Positions 1 to 7,946 of a stretch of 64,000 bases of DNA are shown one piece after another. The stretch's first letter is position 1. Every line of letters begins with the position of its first letter. The notes below the pieces were generated by a model that had not been told where the DNA came from, did no database searches, and saw only the letters and a program-made list of their open reading frames with translations. The position numbers and the translations under genes were made by a program. This DNA is from JANXXV01 sp040002435 (GTDB lineage: Bacteria; Acidobacteriota; Terriglobia; Bryobacterales; Bryobacteraceae): contig JBDUEM010000007.1 of the NCBI GenBank assembly GCA_040002435.1, forward strand, positions 1 to 64,000. The letters run 5' to 3'.

Positions 1-592
1 CTGTGCGTTCGTCGTGGCCTGGAGGAACGAAAAACAAATGCGGCACCTGGACGCTACGCAAGCTGGCATAGAGCGGTTGAAGCGGCTTCTTCAGATCCTT
101 TTCGCGGATCAGAGTGATGGCTACCTTCATCGCCACCAGGACCGGCTGATCGCCGCGATTGTTGAACATGGGCATCCAATGCAGGGATTCGTTCGGTGAG
201 AAGTGCACGCCGAAACCACCAGGCAGGCGCACCTCTGGTGTGAAGGCATCGGAGTAAATTCCCTTCAGTTCATCTTCCGGATGCTGATCGACGTGCTGAT
301 CGGCAAGAAACGTGTGGCAAAGAAAATTTTCGCGCGGCGGCTGGCCTTTGGCGCCAACGATGCTTGTCTTGTATCCGATGACCCAGACAGGCTCCGCAAA
401 ATGCATGTTCTTCATCGAGACCGGGATGTGGTGTGCGAGCGCGCCCGGCTCCAATTCCATTAACGGCGTCGAGAATTCTATCTCGCTCGTGATCCCGTAT
501 GCGGATTTCTCGGGAGAAGGACGGAAATCCTTCAGGGTCTCAGCGGCCTGCCCCACCTGAAGAAAGATCGCCAGCAGAACCGGGAACTTCAT
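1..592 (-). CDS. Unrecognised exported protein, 3' end cut by window edge
   Basis: An open frame runs from an ATG at 592 to the window edge without a stop, giving the first 197 residues of a longer protein. The N-terminus (MKFPVLLAIFLQVGQAAE) looks like a Sec signal peptide. The visible part has a histidine-rich stretch (ENFLCHTFLADQHVDQHPED) and aromatic, beta-rich sequence, which could suit a metal-binding cupredoxin- or PHM-like fold, but I cannot assign a family. It lies 42 bp behind the amidohydrolase on the same strand, so it is probably the last visible member of that operon. A TATAAT-like box lies in the short gap, so it might also have its own promoter. Confidence 0.72.
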   Translation of the reverse strand, partial: MKFPVLLAIFLQVGQAAETLKDFRPSPEKSAYGITSEIEFSTPLMELEPGALAHHIPVSMKNMHFAEPVWVIGYKTSIVGAKGQPPRENFLCHTFLADQHVDQHPEDELKGIYSDAFTPEVRLPGGFGVHFSPNESLHWMPMFNNRGDQPVLVAMKVAITLIREKDLKKPLQPLYASLRSVQVPHLFFVPPGHDERT

Positions 593-634
593 ATACCCGC
601 AAATTATAAACCCTCGCCGGTAAATCGGATCGAC

Positions 635-1924
635 TTAATGTTGCGGACGCCCGCCGAGATACCCATCCCAAGTTGCATCTCCCTGGCGCTTGTAGCGGGG
701 GGGCAGCTTATCCCAGCGCTCTCGTGTAATGCCGTTCAGATCGTAGATCACACGCCCGGCGCGCACGGTCAACTCGCAAACAAGCTTCTTGCCGCCGTCC
801 ATGCGCGCGCCGTTCATATCGACGAAACCGAACTGGCCCGTCTCCATGCGCAGCACGGCAACATCCGCCACAGCACCGACGCTCAGGTTTCCCAACTCTT
901 CATGCTTGATCTCCCGCGCCGGGTTCCAGGTGGAGCGGAGAATCAGTGAATCCAGATCGATGCCCATGGCCAGAAACTTATCCATCACGTTCAAGTAATC
1001 CTTCATGGAAGTGTTCATGCTGGCCGTGTGCATGTCCGTGGAAATCGAATCGGGGGCGAAGCCGGCATTCATCAGCGGCACTGCAACCCGCCACAGAAAG
1101 CTGCCACTCCCGTGGCCCACGTCAAAAATGATGCCGTGCTTTCGTCCATCGAGCATCGCCTGACTTGGACCGCCATTTCCGGCCTGTTCCCCGCGAAGAC
1201 CCGAGTACATATGCGTATAGATATCTCCGGGCCGCAAAACCTTAGCGAACAGAGCGCTGATGGGACGTTCGGGCCGATTGGATCCGTAGTCGATCATGAC
1301 AGGAACATTGGCAATATTCCCGGCGATTACGGCCTGCTCATAAGGCTTCCAATCCGGACCGGCGAAGTGGGCGCTTTTGATGCCGACGATGAGGCTCTTG
1401 TATTTCAGGGCGAATTCGCCGGTGACCTTGCCATCCATGTCGTTGAGATCCTGTTCATACTTTCCGCCGCGCAGGCCATGGCCAACAATGTTCAGGAAGC
1501 CGAGCACGCGCGTTCGGGAGTGGTCGATAATCCGCGTCTTGAAATCGTCAAAATTCCGCCACCCAGAACTGCCGGCGTCCACCATGGTGGTGACGCCCTC
1601 GCGCGGGGCAAAGCTATCGGGAACTATGGCGTGATCATCCGCCATGGAGCCGTGGTTTCCGGTATAGGTGTAAAGGTGAGTGTGAATATCCACCAGGCCG
1701 GGGGTTACATACAAGCCAGATGCGTCTACGGTTTTCGTTGCCAGAGAAGCATCGATGCCGGCGGCAACGGCGGCGACTTTTCCACCGGCGATGGCGACAT
1801 CGCGGACGGCGCTAATCCTATTCTTGGGATCGATGACGTGGCCGCCTTTCAGCAGCAGATCGTAGTGAGTTTGGGCGGTCAGTATACAAGACGCTGCCGC
1901 CCACAGGAGGAAAGCTCTCTTCAT
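635..1924 (-). CDS. Exported amidohydrolase/deacetylase family metal-dependent hydrolase
   Basis: 429 aa with a Sec-type signal (residues 1-17) and an amidohydrolase TIM barrel. Metal-site residues can be placed: HTH at 81-83, a likely carbamylated Lys183 (GIKSAHF), His238, His271 (DVGHGSGSF) and Asp297 (STDMHT). The pattern matches the dihydroorotase-like deacetylase subgroup (Atu3266/EF_0837 type), which removes acyl groups from N-acyl or O-acyl carboxylates. In other bacteria this subgroup is often paired with a SelA-like PLP protein, and here that partner starts the operon 15 bp upstream. The usual homologues are cytoplasmic, so the signal peptide is unusual. The actual substrate is unknown; an N-acylated amino acid or amino-sugar acid is an inference. 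Confidence 0.88.
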   Translation of the reverse strand: MKRAFLLWAAASCILTAQTHYDLLLKGGHVIDPKNRISAVRDVAIAGGKVAAVAAGIDASLATKTVDASGLYVTPGLVDIHTHLYTYTGNHGSMADDHAIVPDSFAPREGVTTMVDAGSSGWRNFDDFKTRIIDHSRTRVLGFLNIVGHGLRGGKYEQDLNDMDGKVTGEFALKYKSLIVGIKSAHFAGPDWKPYEQAVIAGNIANVPVMIDYGSNRPERPISALFAKVLRPGDIYTHMYSGLRGEQAGNGGPSQAMLDGRKHGIIFDVGHGSGSFLWRVAVPLMNAGFAPDSISTDMHTASMNTSMKDYLNVMDKFLAMGIDLDSLILRSTWNPAREIKHEELGNLSVGAVADVAVLRMETGQFGFVDMNGARMDGGKKLVCELTVRAGRVIYDLNGITRERWDKLPPRYKRQGDATWDGYLGGRPQH

Positions 1925-1939
1925 TGAACGGGCGCGGCT

Positions 1940-3202
1940 TCAGGCCTTTGCGGCTTTACTCAACACTTCGTGGAGGCGCCTGGCGACGATGAGATCCTCA
2001 CCCGGTTGGAGCATCCAAACTCCCACGACGATGGTGTTCGCCCCGCCTGGCAAGCCTGCTGAACCACCCCGGCGGCTGCCGGTGGAGGGATTTAGTTCGA
2101 TGCTTGGAGTACCCTTTCGCAGTTCCTGCATGACATCGCGCGGCGCGATCTTCACCTTTTCCTGGTCATATGTGAGCAGCAGGTGAGGAACGTGATTGGC
2201 CAAGGGCGGCGTCATGATCTCCGCCTTCAATGTTGGAATGGATTTGAGCTGGGCAGAGATGCGATCGGCCCGCTTGCGAAACTCTGCGTCCATCCCCTCG
2301 TCCGTTTGGGTGAGAAGCCAGTCAACGGCCGCCACCATGCCGACGATCTGTTCCTTGGCAACCTTCATGCCGCGTCCAACGCCATCAAAGGGATTGTTGT
2401 TTTTGGTCGCGGCGGCGATCAGATCCTTCCTGCCAAGCAGGAGCCCGGCATTCTGCGGGCCGCGAATCCCCTTGCCACCCGAGAAAATGACGAGGTCGAA
2501 GCCCATCGCGGTATAGTTCCAGAGGTTGGCGATGGGCGGCATGTCGGCTGCTGCGTCGTTCATGCAGGGGATGTTGTGCTCGTGCGCGACCTTGATCCAA
2601 TCCTCACGGCCGATCTCGCCTTTTTCAGCGGCATTGAAGAAAAGGGTGGCGACGGTCTTGCTGTTGAAGGCCGCCTTGTAATCATCCATGGTGGTGACTT
2701 CGATGAAGCGGGTTCCGCAGCAGCGTACGGCCTGGTCGTAACCGTAGCGATGTCCTTTTTGGATGATCACTTCATCCTTCATCTTCGGAATCTCGGTTGG
2801 AATATCGAGAATGCTGCAATTGTTCGCCAGCATCACGCAGGCCGCCGCACCAAGCGTCAACCCGGAAGATGCGCCCGCCGTTACCATGGCCGCTTCGCAC
2901 TTCAGCTTTTGGGCGAGATATTCGCCCGCGTTCTTCTGCAACTCCACCAGATGGACAGGGTGTTTCGCCGCGGCAGCAACCGCTGCCTGTACGGAGGGCG
3001 GCATGATGGAGGCCGTCATTGCCGTGTAAGTTCCGGCGGCGTTGATCATCTTCGTGACGCCGAGCTTATCGTAGTAATCCTCGCCCGCGGCTGCGTGCGT
3101 GGCCTTCTCGGCGGGGGCAGCGTTCAATTTGACCTGGCTGGCCAATCCGCCAACCACGATCGCGTTCGAGAGGAAATCTCTCCGTCTGTTTGTCTTGCTC
3201 AT
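1940..3202 (-). CDS. Tat-exported SelA-like PLP-dependent enzyme (D-glucosaminate ammonia-lyase-like)
   Basis: 420 aa from an ATG at 3202, which has an AGGAG 8 nt upstream. A longer frame to 3274 exists but would bury the Tat signal. The N-terminus carries a twin-arginine motif (NRRRDFLS) and a hydrophobic stretch. The fold-type-I PLP core shows Asp216 (MNDAAAD) and the probable Schiff-base Lys244 in SGGKGIRGPQ. This is the selenocysteine-synthase-related family that includes DgaE-type D-glucosaminate-6-phosphate ammonia-lyase. It is not SelA itself: it lacks a tRNA-binding extension and no sel genes are nearby. The operon partner is the deacetylase-like amidohydrolase. An exported PLP enzyme implies cofactor loading before Tat translocation. 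Confidence 0.86.
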   Translation of the reverse strand: MSKTNRRRDFLSNAIVVGGLASQVKLNAAPAEKATHAAAGEDYYDKLGVTKMINAAGTYTAMTASIMPPSVQAAVAAAAKHPVHLVELQKNAGEYLAQKLKCEAAMVTAGASSGLTLGAAACVMLANNCSILDIPTEIPKMKDEVIIQKGHRYGYDQAVRCCGTRFIEVTTMDDYKAAFNSKTVATLFFNAAEKGEIGREDWIKVAHEHNIPCMNDAAADMPPIANLWNYTAMGFDLVIFSGGKGIRGPQNAGLLLGRKDLIAAATKNNNPFDGVGRGMKVAKEQIVGMVAAVDWLLTQTDEGMDAEFRKRADRISAQLKSIPTLKAEIMTPPLANHVPHLLLTYDQEKVKIAPRDVMQELRKGTPSIELNPSTGSRRGGSAGLPGGANTIVVGVWMLQPGEDLIVARRLHEVLSKAAKA

Positions 3203-3416
3203 GGGGGATGCTCCTGTGACTTTGAAAACCGGGCCGAAAATCGAATCTAACCACAAAAGAATTGCCGTAGGCAATCCAGAGGGGATTGTACCCGGCTAAG
3301 AATGCTCATTCCTTCGACGAGAGAAAGATGGAGATTTTATCGTTTTTGGAATCGTAGCATCCTGCGCGTTGACGCAGCAGGAAAAGACAAGGAGGAGAGT
3401 GAGCCGGTTCATTGCC
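3203..3416. other. Gap with a bulged hairpin between epimerase and SelA-like gene
   Basis: 214 bp without a convincing gene. It contains an imperfect hairpin at 3361-3381 (CCTGCGCG / CGC-A-GCAGG with a TTGA loop and one bulged A). No U-tract follows on the minus strand, so it is not a clear terminator. The minus-strand promoter for the SelA-like/amidohydrolase operon should lie here, but I see no convincing -35/-10 pair. Confidence 0.3.
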
Positions 3417-4460
3417 CTAGATACCGCTGGAGCGAATCCAGAAACTCTCTGTCCACTTTGCTCCGGCAGGGACTGTCTGCAGACCGGTCCACTTATCCGG
3501 CAGGTTCACTCCGCTGATGATCGTCGTGAGAGGCTCAAAGCAGATGAATGGCCGGGGCTGGCCGTCCCGGTCCGAGGGCAGCCAGATCGTCGCGATATTG
3601 AACTTGGGGCCAAACAACGTCTCGACGGTTTTTCCGCCGGCCTCAATAGAAAAATGCGCACGGCCGGCAGCATCGCGCTCAAAATCGGTGAAGCCATCAT
3701 CCAAACGCTGCCCTTTCAACAGAAAGGGATTCGGGATATCGAGAGCCCGCATTTCCCCTGTGGGAATATTGTGCTCATCGGCGATCACGTGAACTCGTGC
3801 CGGAATTCGGGCCGTCCACTCGTCGCGGGGGATGCCGGGAATCTGAAAAAACGGATGATAGCCGATGATCAACGGCATGCTCTCCACGCTCAGGTTCACA
3901 ACGGTCGTTCTCACCTCCAGAACGCCGTCGGCCAAGCTGTAGGTCATCTCGTACTCGTGGGCGAATGGCCATTGCGCCATCAAGTCCGGATATTTCCAAA
4001 ACTCCAGCCGGCTGGTGACATGCGCGGAACTGGCGTCCGCGGCGACGTCCGTTACCTTCCACAGTGGGGAGTTTACGAGAAGGCCGTGAATCGGCATCTT
4101 TCCGCGAACATTTCCGAGCTCCATGTTGAACGCATAGTGCTTGCCGTTTGCCAGAAAGCCGGGCTCATTCAGCAGGTCGGCCCAGGGCGCCAGGAAAGGA
4201 ATGCCGTTCAGTTTGGGATTCTGCTGGAAATCGCCCGCATCCGCGGAGCCGAAGTATAAGATGTTCTGTCCATGCACCTTCATTTCGTAGGCGCGGTTGC
4301 CGATGGAGGGCATGATGGATACTTCCACATCGCGCGCGGCGTCTTTCAGCCGAATGATTTCAGCGCCGTGATCGGATACTTTGGCGGCACTGTAGTTTTG
4401 AGCGGAGGCGGCGGTCGAAGCGATCGCACAGAATACTGCGGCGATGCGGCAGGAATGCAT
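3417..4460 (-). CDS. Exported aldose 1-epimerase (mutarotase) family protein
   Basis: 347 aa with a signal peptide (MHSCRIAAVFCAIASTAASA). The beta-sandwich mutarotase hallmarks are present: a His in PIHGLLVN, a second His in GYHPFF, and a C-terminal Glu in FICFEPLTT that would be the general base. The family interconverts alpha and beta anomers of free aldoses. Export would place it in the periplasm, where anomer equilibration would feed the divergent quinoprotein dehydrogenase whose start lies 134 bp away. It may share a transcript with the downstream SelA-like gene, although a 214-bp gap separates them. Confidence 0.88.
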   Translation of the reverse strand: MHSCRIAAVFCAIASTAASAQNYSAAKVSDHGAEIIRLKDAARDVEVSIMPSIGNRAYEMKVHGQNILYFGSADAGDFQQNPKLNGIPFLAPWADLLNEPGFLANGKHYAFNMELGNVRGKMPIHGLLVNSPLWKVTDVAADASSAHVTSRLEFWKYPDLMAQWPFAHEYEMTYSLADGVLEVRTTVVNLSVESMPLIIGYHPFFQIPGIPRDEWTARIPARVHVIADEHNIPTGEMRALDIPNPFLLKGQRLDDGFTDFERDAAGRAHFSIEAGGKTVETLFGPKFNIATIWLPSDRDGQPRPFICFEPLTTIISGVNLPDKWTGLQTVPAGAKWTESFWIRSSGI

Positions 4461-4593
4461 AAAGAATCTCTCTGGAACGCGTCGTCAAGGATCGCGATCC
4501 GGCACCTATTATAGCGGGGAAGAATTTGAATCCTCTTCAAATCCGTGCCATGATTTGGAGAAACTTGCCCTTGTCGACAGGCTGAAAAAAACC

Positions 4594-6969
4594 ATGATCA
4601 AAATATTTGTTTTCACGGTCGGCTTAGCATTTATATGCAACAATTCCGGGGCGCAGACGCCCGTCACCGGTAAGCAGCTCTATCAGTCCCGATGCGTTGG
4701 CTGTCACGGAGAGGACGGTCTGGGCGGCGGCCACGGCCCGAACATCGTCGAACTCGCTCGGCCTAAAGCGGTAACCAAAGAGGCTGTTCGCGAGGTGATC
4801 CTGAAAGGAATTCCTGACGGAGGGATGCCGGCTTTCAAGGTTTCTGCGAAAGAAGCCGATGGACTCGCAACCTTCGTGATGACGTTGAAGGCAGCGGCGA
4901 AAGCGCCAGCGCCGGGCGCATCCGCCGCGGGTACCCCCGTTCCCGGCAATGCGCAGGCAGGCGAGCAGTTCTTTTTTGGACAGGGCGGCTGCTCCACCTG
5001 CCATATGGTGCGTGGCAACGGCGGTGTGATCGGTCCCGATCTTTCGGCAGTTGGCCGGGATCGCCAACCAGCACAGATCGAACAGTCGCTGCGCGACGGG
5101 CTAGCACCGGCTGCACCCGCTGGACGAGGCAGGGGACGGGGCGGAAGAGGTGGCACGCCGTCTTATCAGGCAGTAACCGCACGGCTTCGGAGCGGCCAAA
5201 CCCTTCGGGGCATCGCCAAAAATGAGGGACCTTTCGACCTGCAATTGCTCGGCATGGATGGGCAGCTGTATCTCCTGAAGAAGTCCGAATTGGCAGAGGT
5301 GGTCCGGGAAAAAACGCTCATGCCGCCGCTTCGCGCTACGCCGGAGGAGACGCGGAATCTGATTGCGTTTCTCAGCAAGCTGGCGCCGGAGCCTGGCGCG
5401 CAGTCCATCCTGGCCACTGGCGGATTAGGGCAAGGAGTGTCATTCGGCGACGTGGTGAGTCCTAAGCCCGGCAATTGGCCAAGTTACGACGGAAACGAAA
5501 GCGGCAACCGCTTCAGCTCCCTCAATCAGATCAATACGAAAAATGTGAGTCATCTTGCGCCGAAATGGATGTTTACCCTTCCGGGGACACCGCGCTCGCT
5601 GGAGGTCACGCCGATCGTGGTGGACGGAGTCATGTACGTCACGTCGGTCAATGAGGCTTATGCGCTGGATGCGAGCAGCGGCCGGGAGATCTGGCACTAT
5701 AGCCGGCCGCGAACAGAAGGGCTTGCGGGCGATGCGGCCAGCGGAATCAATCGAGGCGCCGCCATTTTGGGTGACCGCGTCTTCTTAGTCACCGACAACG
5801 CGCACCTCATTGCGCTGCATCGCTTCACCGGTCAGCTGATTTGGGACGTGGAGATGGCGGATGCCGGCCAGAATTACGGGGCCACCAGCGCTCCGTTGGT
5901 GGTGAATGACCTTGTGATCTCAGGCGTCTCTGGCGGGGATGAAGGGGTGCGCGGATTCCTTGACGCCTACAAAGCTTTCACCGGCGAGCGGGTCTGGCGG
6001 TTCTGGACGATTCCGAAGGCCGGCGAGCCCGGCTCGGAAACCTGGGTTGGCCGGGCGATTGAGCACGGCTGCGGCGCCACCTGGTTCACCGGCACTTATG
6101 ATCCCGAAACGAAGCTGCTGTATTGGCCCACGGGCAATCCGTGCCCGGATTATAACGGCGATGAACGCAAGGGTGACAATCTGTATACTTCTTCCGTTGT
6201 GGCCCTTGATCCCGCTTCAGGAAAGCTGAAGTGGCATTACCAGTTCACTCCGCATGACCTGCATGACTGGGACGCCACCGAACCGCTCGCACTGGTAGAT
6301 GCCGATTTTCGAGGGGAGCCGCGGAAGCTGATGGTGCAAGCGAATCGCAACGGTTTCTTCTACGTGCTTGACCGAGTGACGGGCAAGCTTCTGCTCGCCG
6401 AACCTTTCGTCAAGAACATCACGTGGGCCAGCGGAATCGGTTCCGATGGCCGTCCGAAACTGCTACCCGGCAATGAGCCCACCATGGAAGGCCAACTGGT
6501 GTGCCCCTCAGTGGCCGGCGCGGCAAACTGGACGTCCGTGGCATTCAACCCGGGTACGAAACTGTTCTACTTCTTTGCCGAAGAATCCTGCAATGTCTAT
6601 TCCAAGAACGACGAGTGGTGGGTGGCCGGAAAATCATTTTACGGCGGCGGCTCTCGCCGGCCCGCGGACCACACCAGCGTGAAGTTCCTGAAAGCCATCA
6701 ATATCCAGACTGGAAAAGTCGCTTGGGAAGTGCCGGACATCGGTGGGGGAATTCTGGGAAGCGGTCTTATGGCCACAGCGGGTGGGTTGATTTTTTATGG
6801 AGACGCCAGCGGCGCCTTCATCGCGGCCGACGCCAACGACGGAAAGCCGCTGTGGCACTTCAATACGGGCCAGAACTGGAAAGCCGGCCCTATGACCTAC
6901 ACTGTGGATGATATTCAATACATCGGCGTCGCGGCGGGATCGACAATCCTGGCGTTGAGTTTGAGGTAG
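4594..6969 (+). CDS. Exported PQQ-dependent dehydrogenase with two N-terminal cytochrome c domains
   Basis: 791 aa. The frame is open further upstream, but the ATG at 4594 gives the signal peptide (MIKIFVFTVGLAFI). Two c-type haem motifs lie at the N-terminus: CVGCH (34-38) and CSTCH (133-137). From about residue 290 there is a quinoprotein alcohol-dehydrogenase beta-propeller, with DPETKLLYWPTGNPCPDYNG and HDLHDWDATEP matching the PQQ/Ca active-site region. In the usual quinohaemoprotein alcohol dehydrogenases the cytochrome is C-terminal, so the N-terminal double-haem order is notable. It should oxidise an alcohol or sugar in the periplasm and pass electrons through its own haems. The lactonase-like gene starts 2 bp after its stop, so they are co-transcribed. 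Confidence 0.9.
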   Translation: MIKIFVFTVGLAFICNNSGAQTPVTGKQLYQSRCVGCHGEDGLGGGHGPNIVELARPKAVTKEAVREVILKGIPDGGMPAFKVSAKEADGLATFVMTLKAAAKAPAPGASAAGTPVPGNAQAGEQFFFGQGGCSTCHMVRGNGGVIGPDLSAVGRDRQPAQIEQSLRDGLAPAAPAGRGRGRGGRGGTPSYQAVTARLRSGQTLRGIAKNEGPFDLQLLGMDGQLYLLKKSELAEVVREKTLMPPLRATPEETRNLIAFLSKLAPEPGAQSILATGGLGQGVSFGDVVSPKPGNWPSYDGNESGNRFSSLNQINTKNVSHLAPKWMFTLPGTPRSLEVTPIVVDGVMYVTSVNEAYALDASSGREIWHYSRPRTEGLAGDAASGINRGAAILGDRVFLVTDNAHLIALHRFTGQLIWDVEMADAGQNYGATSAPLVVNDLVISGVSGGDEGVRGFLDAYKAFTGERVWRFWTIPKAGEPGSETWVGRAIEHGCGATWFTGTYDPETKLLYWPTGNPCPDYNGDERKGDNLYTSSVVALDPASGKLKWHYQFTPHDLHDWDATEPLALVDADFRGEPRKLMVQANRNGFFYVLDRVTGKLLLAEPFVKNITWASGIGSDGRPKLLPGNEPTMEGQLVCPSVAGAANWTSVAFNPGTKLFYFFAEESCNVYSKNDEWWVAGKSFYGGGSRRPADHTSVKFLKAINIQTGKVAWEVPDIGGGILGSGLMATAGGLIFYGDASGAFIAADANDGKPLWHFNTGQNWKAGPMTYTVDDIQYIGVAAGSTILALSLR

Positions 6970-6971
6970 CC

Positions 6972-7922
6972 ATGCATCGTAAAACTGTTTTCCTGACTTT
7001 GCTCTTCGGACTCGGCACATTCGCATGGTCTCAATCACCTCCCCGTCAATTTGAACTGAAAGCGGATTCTCCAAAATTCTGGACCCTGGTGTCGAAGGAC
7101 GCGCAGCTCGAGAAAGTGGCTGGCGGTTTCGGCTTTACCGAAGGCCCGGTGTGGGATCCGAAAGGGTTTCTGTGGATCAGTGACGAAGAGCAGAACAAGC
7201 TCTCGCGGGTTTATCCGGATGGCCGGGTAGAAACAGTACTCGAAATCGGCGATCCGGATGGAAGCACACTAGACGCGAAGGGGCACTTCATCACCACCGC
7301 GAGCGTGCTGCGGGCGATCATCCAGGTGGAGGCGAACGGGCAGTATAAGGTCTTAGCCGACAAATACCAAGGGAAGAAACTGAACAGCCCGAATGATATT
7401 GTTCTCGGTCCCGACGGAGCTCTTTATTTCACTGATCCCACCCTGGACCTGGTAAAAGGGGAGAAGCAGGAACTGGACTTTCAGGGTGTCTTTCGCCTGG
7501 GCGCGGACGGATCGCTTCGCCTGCTTGTGAAGGATATGACGGCTCCAAACGGCCTGACTTTTTCTCCGGATGGCAAGCGCTTGTATGTGAATGACACCAA
7601 GACACGAGAGATTCGTGTTTACGACGTTGGGGCTGGAATGAGCATTGGCGCAGGCAGAATCTTCGCGAAGGAAGAGCCTGGCCGGGGTTCTCCAGACGGA
7701 ATGCGCGTGGATAACGCAGGAAATCTATACTGCACGGGTCCGGGCGGGGTTTGGGTGTGGGACCCGGAGGGCAATCGATTGGGCGTCATCAATCTGCCGG
7801 AATCCACTGCGAATTTCAATTGGGGCGGGACCGATTACAACACACTTTATTTTGCGTCGCGAGCGGCGGTTTACCGCATGAAGACAAACGCCCACGGATT
7901 TGTTCCGGGCGTCACCAAATAG
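6972..7922 (+). CDS. Exported SMP-30/gluconolactonase-like protein
   Basis: 316 aa with a signal peptide (to about residue 20, FAWSQS). The six-bladed propeller signature is clear: GFTEGPVWDPKG near residue 50 (metal-binding Glu), NSPNDIVLGPDGALYFTDP, APNGLTFSPDGKRLYV and GSPDGMRVDNAGNLY, each giving a metal or structural residue. Family members hydrolyse aldonolactones. The start lies 2 bp after the quinoprotein dehydrogenase stop, so the pair reads as sugar oxidation to a lactone followed by ring opening, both in the periplasm. The specific sugar cannot be read from sequence. Confidence 0.88.
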   Translation: MHRKTVFLTLLFGLGTFAWSQSPPRQFELKADSPKFWTLVSKDAQLEKVAGGFGFTEGPVWDPKGFLWISDEEQNKLSRVYPDGRVETVLEIGDPDGSTLDAKGHFITTASVLRAIIQVEANGQYKVLADKYQGKKLNSPNDIVLGPDGALYFTDPTLDLVKGEKQELDFQGVFRLGADGSLRLLVKDMTAPNGLTFSPDGKRLYVNDTKTREIRVYDVGAGMSIGAGRIFAKEEPGRGSPDGMRVDNAGNLYCTGPGGVWVWDPEGNRLGVINLPESTANFNWGGTDYNTLYFASRAAVYRMKTNAHGFVPGVTK

Positions 7923-7946
7923 GGTTGCCAACACAGGAGGAAGGAT

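Noticed and set aside
1028..1927. 299-residue plus-strand frame antisense to the amidohydrolase
   Set aside because: No recognisable domain; the opposite strand has a clear enzyme with complete metal-site residues.
2183..3250. 355-residue plus-strand frame antisense to the SelA-like gene
   Set aside because: Composition is His/Arg/Gly-rich, a typical shadow of a GC-rich gene on the other strand.
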